From contig JABDLI010000367.1 in NCBI GenBank assembly GCA_013003065.1, positions 1-41,437 of the forward strand: a DNA stretch of 41,437 nucleotides. The letters are read 5' to 3'. The DNA is from Phycisphaerales bacterium (lineage in GTDB: Bacteria; Planctomycetota; Phycisphaerae; Phycisphaerales; SM1A02). Positions 34,299 to 41,437 of the stretch are shown piece by piece (the stretch's first letter is position 1; the number at the start of each line of letters is the position of its first letter). The notes under the pieces were generated by a model. It made no database searches. It was not told the DNA's origin and was given only the letters and a program-made list of their open reading frames with translations. The translations under genes were made by a program, and so were the position numbers.

Positions 34299-37136
34299 AT
34301 GCTCAGAGTCAGCCTGCCCGTCGTCGCGATCGCGGTGATGTCCGTGTCCGCATCGGCGACGCCGCCGATCGCCATGACCAACGTGACGGTCCTCCCGATG
34401 ACGGGCGACACCGCCCGTCTGCCGAATCACACCGTGATCGTCGAAGGCGACCGCATCGTCCGCGTCGGCCCGGCCAACGAGACGATCGTTCCCGACGGGG
34501 CCCGAATCATCGACGGCCGCGGGCGTTTCCTCATGCCCGGATTGTGCGACATGCACGTCCACATCGAAGACGCGACGGAGATCACGCTCTATGGCGCGTA
34601 CGGGATCACGACGGTGCTGAACATGCGTGGGCTGCCGTGCCATCTGCGCTGGCGCGACGAAATCGCCGCCGGCGATCGGTTCGGGCCCACCCTGTACACG
34701 ACCGGCGATTACGTGGACGGGTACCCCGCATCGATGTCGCCGATGATGAGCCTGGCCGACGACGAGGCGATCCGAGCTGCGATCAAGCGACAGGCGGAGG
34801 AGGGATACGACCTCGTCAAGGTCTACTCGGAGCTGACGGCGGAGCAGCTCGCCGTGGTGGGCGAGGCGGCGCGTCGGCACGGGCTCGCGGTGACGGGTCA
34901 TACGTCGGACAACTACTCGCTCGAGCACGCCCTGGGATCGGGTCAGATCAACGTCGCGCACACCGATCAGCTGTTCCGGTTCCTCGATGGCCCGCGGGAC
35001 GAGGCCAGGGAGCGGCAGCTCGCCCGGGCCCTGCGTGACGCGAACGCAACCGTCACCACGAGCATCGCGATCTATGTGATGAACGCGAAGCACTTCGAAG
35101 ATCTCGAGGCGATCCTCGCCCAGCCCGAGGCGCGTCGGCTGCATCCCGCTCTGCTCCAGCCGTGGCGTCGCGAGAACCACCGCTTTCTGCGTCGCGGGCA
35201 GGCGGAGTACGAGCGTCAGACGAAACGCAACGCGGAGCTTCTTCGCTTCACGAAGGTGTTGCACGAGGAGGGGGTGCCGCTGCTGCTCGGCACCGATGCC
35301 TCCACGGTCGGCGCCTACCCGGGCTGGTCCGTGTACGAAGAGCTGCACGAGCTCGTCGCCGCCGGATTGAGTCCCGCCGAGGCGCTCGCGACCGCCACGT
35401 CGATTCCCGGTGCGTTCGTCCGGCGGCACATCGACCCCGACGCGTGGCTCGGCGCGATCAGGGCAGGCTATCGCGCGGACCTCGTGCTGCTCGAGGACGA
35501 TCCGCTGCGCGATGTCGATGCCGTGCGTCGGCCGATCGGCGTCATGCTGCGTGGTGACTGGCATCCGCGGGCAGATCTCGACTCGCGTCTGCGCGACGTC
35601 GAGCAGCTGTGCGCCGATCTCACGCCCGCCGTCCTCGCGTTCGAGGGGCACATTCGCACGGGCGACCTCGACGCCGCCCGTGTCGTGTTCGACGAGGCAC
35701 GCCGCCGGCACCCGGGCGCCATGCTCTTCCAGCATTACTGGCTGTATTTCTACGGCTTCGCCTATCTCTACGATGGCCGCGAGCTGACGACGGATCCGGA
35801 GAAGCTGCGTGACGCCGTCGCCCTCTACGAGATGTACGCGCAGACGTTCCCCGACTACCACAGCGCCCACTCCATGCTCGGGCGGGCGTACGCGGCCGCC
35901 GGGCGAGGCGACGATGCGGCGTCGGCGTTCCGCCGGGCGCTGGCGATTGCACCGGGATACGCGTACGCGGAAGCGGCGCTGGCCGAGCTGATCCCCGTCG
36001 CTCCCGACGAACCGGAAGACGCCGAGCCGGACCCGGATGAGTCCGCGAACGCTCCGGCCGCCGCGTCACCGGACCCGGCGCCGAAGCGTGTGCAGCTCCC
36101 CGCGCCCGAGGGTCCGCACCCGGTCGGCACGGTCACGTACGAGTGGCAGGATCCGACACGTCGGTGCGCGGCATCGCCGCACGGTGGCGATCTGCGGACG
36201 ATCGTCGTGCAGATCTGGTACCCGGCGGCCAACGCCGACGCGCCGAACGCGCCGTACTCCGCGTTGTCCGCGGACTATCGACACGTCGACGGCAACGCCC
36301 GCCTGCGGCCACCCTTCGCGGCGATGGCGACGCCGAGCCCGCTCGTGGTCATCAGCCCCGGGCGGGGCGTCGAACGCTACGGGTATACGACGATCGCCGA
36401 AGAGTTGGCCAGCCGCGGGTACGTCGTGGCGTCCGTCGACATGCCGGAGCTTGGGTGGGTGATCTACGCGGACGGCCTTGTCGTTCGGCCCAACCCGGCG
36501 TTTCAGCCGTCGCGCGAGCTGATGTCCGGCCCGTACGAGAAGGTCGACGCGTTCTTCGAACCGGCGACGGCGATGGGTCTGCGTGATCTGCAGCTCGCCT
36601 GGTCGAATCTGCGGCGACTGAACGATGCCGACCCCTCCGGTCGCTTGACCGGCCGGATCGACGTCACGAACACCGGTGTCTTCGGTCACTCGCTCGGCGG
36701 GCGGATCGCGGGCGCCTTCGCCGAGGCGAACGAGAACGTCAGGGCCTACATCTCCATGGAGGGAATCGCACCGCGGCGGGCGCGGATGGCGGGTCTGCCG
36801 ATGCCGGTCGCGATGATGTGCAGCAGTGGGACGCTCCCGTACGCCATGGACAACTACCAGACTCTGATCGACGGGCGTCGGGAGACCGTCTTCATGGTGG
36901 AGCTCCGGTCGTTCGGACACAACTCGGTGACCGACTTTCCGGTGGCGACCCCGAGCCAGTTCGACTACGAGATCGAGCCGCGAGCGGGGCTGCTGACGTC
37001 GGTCGCGATCGTGCGCGACTTCTTCGATGTCCACTTGAAGGGCCAGGGGGACTTCGGGGCGGCGGGCGACCGGCTGGCCAACGTTGTCATCACCGAGCAC
37101 GCCGCGCAACGAGACGGCCCGAATCGACGTCCGTGA
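34299..37136 (+). CDS. Amidohydrolase - TPR - alpha/beta-hydrolase fusion protein
   Basis: Secreted three-part protein of 945 residues. The start at 34299 gives a signal peptide (SLPVVAIAVMSVSASA) with GGGAGAG 7-13 nt upstream; the frame extends 5' to a TTG at 34269, which is less likely. Part 1 (about 22-425) is an imidazolonepropionase-like amidohydrolase with metal ligands His86 and His88 (MHVHIED), candidate carboxylated Lys174 (DLVKVYSE), His201, His221 and Asp333 (LLGTDAS). Part 2 (about 430-575) has TPR-like helices (AHSMLGRAYAAAGRGDDAASAFRRALAIAPGYA). An acidic Pro/Ala linker follows. Part 3 (about 610-945) is a PAF-acetylhydrolase/dienelactone-like alpha/beta hydrolase with GHSLGG (Ser798) and a late His in SFGHNS. 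Two complete active sites in one chain suggest sequential action on one substrate (inference). Confidence 0.9.
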   Translation: MLRVSLPVVAIAVMSVSASATPPIAMTNVTVLPMTGDTARLPNHTVIVEGDRIVRVGPANETIVPDGARIIDGRGRFLMPGLCDMHVHIEDATEITLYGAYGITTVLNMRGLPCHLRWRDEIAAGDRFGPTLYTTGDYVDGYPASMSPMMSLADDEAIRAAIKRQAEEGYDLVKVYSELTAEQLAVVGEAARRHGLAVTGHTSDNYSLEHALGSGQINVAHTDQLFRFLDGPRDEARERQLARALRDANATVTTSIAIYVMNAKHFEDLEAILAQPEARRLHPALLQPWRRENHRFLRRGQAEYERQTKRNAELLRFTKVLHEEGVPLLLGTDASTVGAYPGWSVYEELHELVAAGLSPAEALATATSIPGAFVRRHIDPDAWLGAIRAGYRADLVLLEDDPLRDVDAVRRPIGVMLRGDWHPRADLDSRLRDVEQLCADLTPAVLAFEGHIRTGDLDAARVVFDEARRRHPGAMLFQHYWLYFYGFAYLYDGRELTTDPEKLRDAVALYEMYAQTFPDYHSAHSMLGRAYAAAGRGDDAASAFRRALAIAPGYAYAEAALAELIPVAPDEPEDAEPDPDESANAPAAASPDPAPKRVQLPAPEGPHPVGTVTYEWQDPTRRCAASPHGGDLRTIVVQIWYPAANADAPNAPYSALSADYRHVDGNARLRPPFAAMATPSPLVVISPGRGVERYGYTTIAEELASRGYVVASVDMPELGWVIYADGLVVRPNPAFQPSRELMSGPYEKVDAFFEPATAMGLRDLQLAWSNLRRLNDADPSGRLTGRIDVTNTGVFGHSLGGRIAGAFAEANENVRAYISMEGIAPRRARMAGLPMPVAMMCSSGTLPYAMDNYQTLIDGRRETVFMVELRSFGHNSVTDFPVATPSQFDYEIEPRAGLLTSVAIVRDFFDVHLKGQGDFGAAGDRLANVVITEHAAQRDGPNRRP

Positions 37137-37157
37137 GCCCGGGGGGATCGGACGGGG

Positions 37158-39674
37158 TCAGTCCGGTCGTCGTGGATCCTCCGCGCCTTGCGAGCTGACG
37201 CCGAATCGCTCGCCGGCGCTCGGCGAACGCGGCGCGGCGTTTTTGACGTACCGGTCGAACCAGGTGATCTGCTCCCAGAGCACGTGCTCGATGCTCTCGA
37301 CGGACCGGTAGCCGTGGTCCTCGTGCGGCAGGAGCACGAGGCGGGCGGTGCCGCCGGAACCGCGGACGGCCTCGAAGAAGACCTCGGACTGGATGGTCAG
37401 CGTGCCGGGGTTGGAGTCTTCCTTGCCGTGGATCACGAGCACGGGCTCGTTGACCTGGTCGGCGAAGAACGTCGGCGACAGCTCGATGTAGGCATCACGC
37501 GCCTCGAACAGCGAGCGACGCTCGGACTGGAAGCCGAACGGCTGCATGGTCTTGTTGTGCGAGCCGCTCCGCGCGATCCCGGCCCGGAAGAGGTCGCTGT
37601 GCGCCAGCAGGTTGGCCACCATCAGTCCGCCGTGACTGTGACCGATGATGCCGATCCGGTCCGGATCGGCCACGCCGATCTCGATCGCCTTCGCCACGGC
37701 GGCTTCCGCGTCGGCGACGAGCTGCGGCACGAAGGTGTCGTAGGTCGTTTCGGGATCTCCCACCATGGGCATGGCGGTGTTGTGGAGAACGGCGTAGCCC
37801 TGCAGCAGGAAGAACAGGTGGGAGGCGCCGGAGATGCGGCTGAAACGCTGGGCGGAACCCCGCACCTGGCCCGCGGTGGACGGGTCGGAGTACTCCAGGG
37901 GATACGCGTAAAGCACGGTCGGGAGGCGTGTCCCCTCCTGGTAGCCCGGCGGGAGCTGCAGCTCGAAGCTCAGGGGAACACCGTCGGCCCGCTCGTAGCG
38001 AACGAGGCGTTTTTCTATCTGACGCAGCTGCGGCGTCGGGTCTGTGAAACGCGTAATGGGTTTTCGGCTCGAGAGACGCGTGGCTTCCCCCTTCGGCGCG
38101 TTGACCGTGTTGCCGAGCGTCGCGAGGTAGTAGTTGGGAACGTCCGTTGCGGACTCGGAGCGCATCACGAATCGACTTTCGTCGCCGGCAAACCCGACGA
38201 AGTACTCGTACCGATCGGGCGCGCTGCGAAAGAGACGCTCGACGGCGCCCGTCGTCATGCTCCGCAGGTCGAGAAACGGCCGGTCGCCGTCTTTGGTGCC
38301 GCCGCTGCCGGTGAAGTAGACCGCATCGCCCCTCTGATGCAGCACCCACTCGCCGTTGGGCAGGGGCCGTCGCTCCGGAGAGCCGGGCGACGCGTAGCGG
38401 TCGCTCTCGTTGAGGTCGAACCACGGACGCGCCGTGCCCTGATCGACGTCGAGCAGCCAGGTGTATCGCCACCGCCGCATCCGCTCGCGTTCGGTGAGCA
38501 TGAGCGTGCCGTCCTCGGCCCCCCAGCCGTTCTGCCAGCTCACGATGCGATGTTCGGCCCGGAAGACCTCCTCCGGCGCGTCGTCGAACGGCGCGTCCAG
38601 TCGCATCAACCGGTCGCGATGCGGAGCTGTGGCGACCGGGTTGCCGCCGTCCAATGCCTCGACCCAGTACAGCGTGTGCGGGGCCGTGGCTCGCCACGCG
38701 ACACCACGCGGGCCGAGCGGAACGCCGTGAATCGGGACCTCGTCGGCGAGGGGAAGCGACGCGATGTCCGCCACGGGCGTGCCGTTTTCGTCCCACACCT
38801 CGATGGCGCGGGCGAAACGCCACCACGGGACGGCGTGGGACCACGGTTCCACGAGACGTTCGATGAGAAGCATGCGGCCGTCCGGCGAGACGTCGGCGGT
38901 CGCGTAGACCGCGGGCGCCCCCAACCGCTTGACCGTGTCGTTCACGGGATCGACCACCACGAGCTCGCTGGTGGCGTAGTAGGAAAAGAGCGCGTCGTCG
39001 TGCGCGGTCTCGAGCAGGTTCCGCGACTCGTACGTAGAGCGGGCCTGAGCGCCCGTTCCCTCCTGAACTTCCGGCCCGGCCGGAATCGCGGGCGGCGGGG
39101 GGGCGGGTCCGCGGCGAGGGACGCGTCGCACCAGCAGACGCTGCTGGTCGGGCATCCAACGCACGCCGGCGCCGAGCAACCCGTTGACCGCCACGTCCTC
39201 GATCTTCTTGACGTCGCCGTCGATCGAACCCACCCAGAGGCCCACGTGGTCGGCGTGCCGGGTGGTCAGTGCGAACCGTCGACCGTCGGCGCTCCACCGC
39301 ACGCCAAGGACTTCGACCCCGCGGGGCACATCGAGCGTCGTCTCCTTGCCGCCGTTGACCGTGACGATCGTGGGCGTGGTCGACCCGTGCCGTCCGTGGT
39401 GGTTGTTGGTGGCCGGATCGACCCGCATGCCGGCGAGCACGTGCATCGGGCCCGCCATCTCGGCGAGCGGTGGATACAAGATGGGATCGCCGAGCAGCAG
39501 GTGCTCTCCGGTCGGCGCGGGCGCGACCGACTTCATCTGGGGAGCGTGGAGGACCTCCATCACCTCGGCGGGAGGCTTCTGCCACGTCGTTCCCTCCGGA
39601 GCCGCGTGCGCGGCGGCGGTGAGCGTGGCCATCGTCAAAGCAGCAGTGGAGAGCACGGCGAGAGTACGAATCAT
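37158..39674 (-). CDS. Prolyl-oligopeptidase family S9 peptidase, glutamyl endopeptidase type
   Basis: Secreted peptidase of 838 residues. GAGGAG lies at 39681-39686 (minus strand), about 6 nt before the ATG at 39674, and a signal peptide ends at Ala-His-Ala-Ala. Residues about 30-540 form a beta-propeller lid (WQKPPAEVMEVLHAPQ, LGVRWSADGRRFALTTRH, ATADVSPDGRMLLIER). The catalytic domain follows, with GHSHGG (Ser680), Asp753 in HGKEDSNPGT and His787 in LPHEDHGYRS. The segment KTMQPFGFQSERRSLFEA is typical of the S9D glutamyl endopeptidases, which cleave after Glu/Asp in short peptides. Length and order fit that subfamily. It converges with the amidohydrolase fusion, 21 bp apart, and diverges from the HD-GYP gene. 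Confidence 0.92.
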   Translation of the reverse strand: MIRTLAVLSTAALTMATLTAAAHAAPEGTTWQKPPAEVMEVLHAPQMKSVAPAPTGEHLLLGDPILYPPLAEMAGPMHVLAGMRVDPATNNHHGRHGSTTPTIVTVNGGKETTLDVPRGVEVLGVRWSADGRRFALTTRHADHVGLWVGSIDGDVKKIEDVAVNGLLGAGVRWMPDQQRLLVRRVPRRGPAPPPPAIPAGPEVQEGTGAQARSTYESRNLLETAHDDALFSYYATSELVVVDPVNDTVKRLGAPAVYATADVSPDGRMLLIERLVEPWSHAVPWWRFARAIEVWDENGTPVADIASLPLADEVPIHGVPLGPRGVAWRATAPHTLYWVEALDGGNPVATAPHRDRLMRLDAPFDDAPEEVFRAEHRIVSWQNGWGAEDGTLMLTERERMRRWRYTWLLDVDQGTARPWFDLNESDRYASPGSPERRPLPNGEWVLHQRGDAVYFTGSGGTKDGDRPFLDLRSMTTGAVERLFRSAPDRYEYFVGFAGDESRFVMRSESATDVPNYYLATLGNTVNAPKGEATRLSSRKPITRFTDPTPQLRQIEKRLVRYERADGVPLSFELQLPPGYQEGTRLPTVLYAYPLEYSDPSTAGQVRGSAQRFSRISGASHLFFLLQGYAVLHNTAMPMVGDPETTYDTFVPQLVADAEAAVAKAIEIGVADPDRIGIIGHSHGGLMVANLLAHSDLFRAGIARSGSHNKTMQPFGFQSERRSLFEARDAYIELSPTFFADQVNEPVLVIHGKEDSNPGTLTIQSEVFFEAVRGSGGTARLVLLPHEDHGYRSVESIEHVLWEQITWFDRYVKNAAPRSPSAGERFGVSSQGAEDPRRPD

Positions 39675-39948
39675 GACATTCTCCTCGGGCCCGACGCGCG
39701 AAGCATCCGGCCGCGCGACCAGCCTCGCGAGTTGTTTGACTCAGACTCTAATTCTGTGACGCCTGCCGGTCCAGCCGTCACTGCGGGTCCTGGGGAAAGG
39801 ACCCCGCCCACGCGGCCGTGCGGCCGGTTGCCCCGTCCTTTCTCACCGCTGCACTCCGCGCCGGTTGCGGTTGTCCCCATTCCAGACGGGCCCTACGCTT
39901 CCGTGCCGCCCGTCGGCGGCCGCAGCGGAACTCCGGTGGGAGCGGCCA

Positions 39949-40623
39949 GTGTCACCGGACCTCGTCCAGGCATTCGTGCGATCGATCGAGCTCAAGGATG
40001 CGAGCACCGCTGCGCACACGTGGCGGGTGGTGCTGTACGCCCGCGCGTTGGCGGAGCGGCTCGGCGTTCCCCCCGACGATCTGCGGCGGATCACGTACGC
40101 GGCGGCGCTCCACGACATCGGCAAGATCGACATTCCCGGCGAGATCCTGCGCAAGCCGGGCGCGCTCACCGACGAGGAGTTCGAGATCGTCAAGACGCAC
40201 ACCACGCTCGGGCACGAGCGGCTGGTGCGGATGGGCGAAACCGATCCGATCCTGCTCGAGCTCGTGCGTCATCACCACGAGCGTTGGGATGGGCTCGGGT
40301 ACCCCGACGGTCTCGCCGGCGAGGCGATCCCGCTCGGACCGAGGCTCTTCGCGGTGATCGACACGTTCGACGCGCTCACGAGCATCCGCCCCTACCGGCA
40401 GGACGTCGGACCCGACGCGGCGGAACGCGCGCTGGTCGAGATCGACGCGTCGCGGGAGACGCGATACTGGCCCGAGGCCGCCCGCCTGTTTCGCGAGCTG
40501 TACGAGACCGGCGGGGTCACGTGGATCCTGCACTACTTCAACGACAGCGTGTGCGACCCGATCGAGGCCATCGATCGGATCGAGCGGATCGAGCAGGCCG
40601 AGACGCGGCGCTGCCGCCGCTGA
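39949..40623 (+). CDS. HD-GYP domain cyclic-di-GMP phosphodiesterase
   Basis: Cytosolic protein of 224 residues consisting almost entirely of an HD-GYP domain. I choose GTG at 39949, with GGTGGGAG at 39934-39941; the frame is open back to a TTG at 39865 but the extra residues look non-coding. The motifs are complete: His21 region AAHTWRV, HDIGK (His55, Asp56), the segment DEEFEIVKTH, HHE with the GYP motif (HHERWDGLGYPDG, residues 109-121) and DTFDALTSIRPYR. It should hydrolyse c-di-GMP to pGpG or GMP. There is no fused receiver or sensor domain, so it must be controlled by a partner or by expression. The pseudouridine synthase gene starts 10 bp after its stop, suggesting an operon. Confidence 0.93.
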   Translation: MSPDLVQAFVRSIELKDASTAAHTWRVVLYARALAERLGVPPDDLRRITYAAALHDIGKIDIPGEILRKPGALTDEEFEIVKTHTTLGHERLVRMGETDPILLELVRHHHERWDGLGYPDGLAGEAIPLGPRLFAVIDTFDALTSIRPYRQDVGPDAAERALVEIDASRETRYWPEAARLFRELYETGGVTWILHYFNDSVCDPIEAIDRIERIEQAETRRCRR

Positions 40624-40633
40624 CGACACCATC

Positions 40634-41329
40634 ATGAACGCGGACGCTTCCCGTACACTTGCCGGCTCGATGTGCGAGCTGACGATCGTGGGAGCGGGAG
40701 CCGGATTCGTCGTGATCGACAAGCCGCCCGGGGTTCGGTCCGTGCCGGGGCGGGGTCCGGATGCGGCGGAATCGATCGAGCAACGGGTGCGTGCGCGTTG
40801 GACCGACTACGACGGCCCCGTCATCGTCCACCGGCTCGACATCGAGACGAGCGGGCTCATGGTCGTGGCTCGCGACCGCGTCGCGCACCAGCGACTCTCT
40901 CGCCAGTTCATGCACCGGAAGGTCGGCAAGACCTACGACGCCGTGCTCCAGGGCGTCGTGACGCCCGACGAAGGTGCCGTCGATCTCCCGCTGCGCGTGG
41001 ATTGGGAGAACCGGCCGCGTCAGATGGTCTGTCACGAGAAGGGCCGGAAGTCACGCACGCTCTACCGGGTGGTCGCACGGAGCGACGCGTGGACGCGGGT
41101 CGCCTTCCGGCCGATGACGGGACGCACGCACCAGCTCCGCGTCCACAGCGTGACGCCGGTGTCCGCCGGGGGACTCGGGGCGCCGATCCTGGGGGACACG
41201 CTGTACGGCGACGCGTCGTCGGCGTCGCGGTTGCTCTTGCATGCGGACCACCTGTCGTTCTGGGCGCCGTACGGGCCGGGGTGGTGCAAGTTCGACTCGC
41301 CCTCGTCGTTCGGAGCGGGGTGGGCGTGA
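40634..41329 (+). CDS. RluA-family RNA pseudouridine synthase
   Basis: Cytosolic enzyme of up to 231 residues that isomerises uridine in rRNA or tRNA. The catalytic motif is HRLDIETSGLMVVAR with the nucleophile Asp69. Other family segments are FVVIDKPPGVRSVPG near the start, LSRQFMHRKVGKTYDAVLQG, and the closing MTGRTHQLRVH, GAPILGDTLYG and LLLHADHLSF. There is no S4 domain, so it is of the short RluA/TruC-like type. The start could be 40634 or 40670; the second lies closer to the first conserved strand (CELTIVGAGAGFVVIDK), and neither has a strong ribosome binding site. It follows the HD-GYP gene by 10 bp. The exact RNA target cannot be told from sequence alone. Confidence 0.93.
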   Translation: MNADASRTLAGSMCELTIVGAGAGFVVIDKPPGVRSVPGRGPDAAESIEQRVRARWTDYDGPVIVHRLDIETSGLMVVARDRVAHQRLSRQFMHRKVGKTYDAVLQGVVTPDEGAVDLPLRVDWENRPRQMVCHEKGRKSRTLYRVVARSDAWTRVAFRPMTGRTHQLRVHSVTPVSAGGLGAPILGDTLYGDASSASRLLLHADHLSFWAPYGPGWCKFDSPSSFGAGWA

Positions 41330-41332
41330 GGC

Positions 41333-41437
41333 GGACGCGGGCACGGGCACGGACACGGACACGCACGCGGACGCGGACGCGGACACGGACGCGGACACGG
41401 ACGCGGACACGGACGCGGACACGGACGCGGACACGGC
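41333..41437. repeat. (GGACRC)n hexanucleotide array at the window edge
   Basis: Seventeen 6-bp units run to the end of the window, beginning 3 bp after the stop of the pseudouridine synthase gene. From 41375 the units alternate strictly as the 12-mer GGACGCGGACAC, five copies. The left edge is degenerate (GGGCAC, GCACGC), as is usual for decaying ends of tandem arrays. Read in one plus frame it would encode Asp-Ala-Asp-Thr repeats, and in one minus frame Ser-Val-Ser-Ala repeats. It may therefore belong to the low-complexity end of a gene beyond the window, or be a non-coding variable repeat. Confidence 0.85.

Noticed and set aside
39720-39770. Less GC-rich patch (GTTTGACTCAGACTCTAATTC) between the S9 and HD-GYP genes as a sigma-70 promoter
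   Set aside because: TTGACT is present but no -10 hexamer at a proper spacing on either strand is convincing.
37188-40637. 1149-codon open frame on the plus strand opposite the S9 peptidase
   Set aside because: The minus strand has a complete signal peptide, propeller and Ser-Asp-His triad; the plus-strand product has no domain.

Overview
The window is about 41 kb of very GC-rich bacterial DNA. It most likely comes from a planctomycete, probably of the Phycisphaerae type. The clues are a DUF1800/DUF1501 gene pair, DUF1080 domains, a CRTAC1-like TPR + FG-GAP + ASPIC/UnbV lipoprotein, and four otherwise unrelated secreted proteins that all end in the same dockerin-like calcium-loop tail (consensus DLDGSGDVGFTDLLAVLSAWGPC). 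I saw no rRNA, tRNA, CRISPR array, integrase or insertion sequence. It reads as ordinary chromosome rich in secreted and envelope proteins. Assignment to a taxon is inference.

Layout. 0.1-8.7 kb: a large lipoprotein diverges from a DUF1800-DUF1501 operon. 8.7-15 kb: a secreted PHB-depolymerase-like esterase with a dockerin-like tail, a 3-hydroxyanthranilate dioxygenase, a hybrid histidine kinase with two receiver domains, and a secreted beta-propeller protein. A perfect hairpin at 15001-15030 closes this block. 15-20 kb, mostly minus strand: DUF1579 protein, sulfotransferase-like protein and a double DUF1080 protein, diverging from another propeller/dockerin-like protein; then a 162-bp near-perfect palindrome and a small HPF/RaiA-like gene. 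20.4-26.4 kb: an amino-acid-permease/RCK fusion, a fourth dockerin-tailed protein, a BAAT-like acyl hydrolase and a CIA30-domain protein. 26.8-32.3 kb: a small membrane protein, an SDR-DUF2867 protein directly followed by an iron-sulfur photolyase, an SCP2-like/cupin protein and an AraC regulator. 32.4-41.4 kb: a thioredoxin-like gene with an in-frame TGA, tspO, an amidohydrolase-TPR-alpha/beta-hydrolase fusion, an S9 peptidase of the glutamyl endopeptidase type, an HD-GYP phosphodiesterase, an RluA-type pseudouridine synthase, and a (GGACRC)n array running off the right end.

The most exciting observation is the gene at 32427-33722 (minus). Its reading frame is interrupted only by a TGA, at a redox-like position (Gly-Cys-Thr-TGA-Val-Asn-Gly). 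Downstream of that TGA lies a 6-bp stem with a GGUUC loop, 22 nt away, which fits a bacterial SECIS element. I propose a C-x-U selenoprotein; a recent nonsense mutation or sequencing error is the main alternative. Second is the palindrome at 19445-19606: six of its eight arm mismatches become G-U pairs only in minus-strand RNA, suggesting an RNA hairpin downstream of the HPF-like gene. Third is the permease fused to a TrkA/RCK ligand-binding module.
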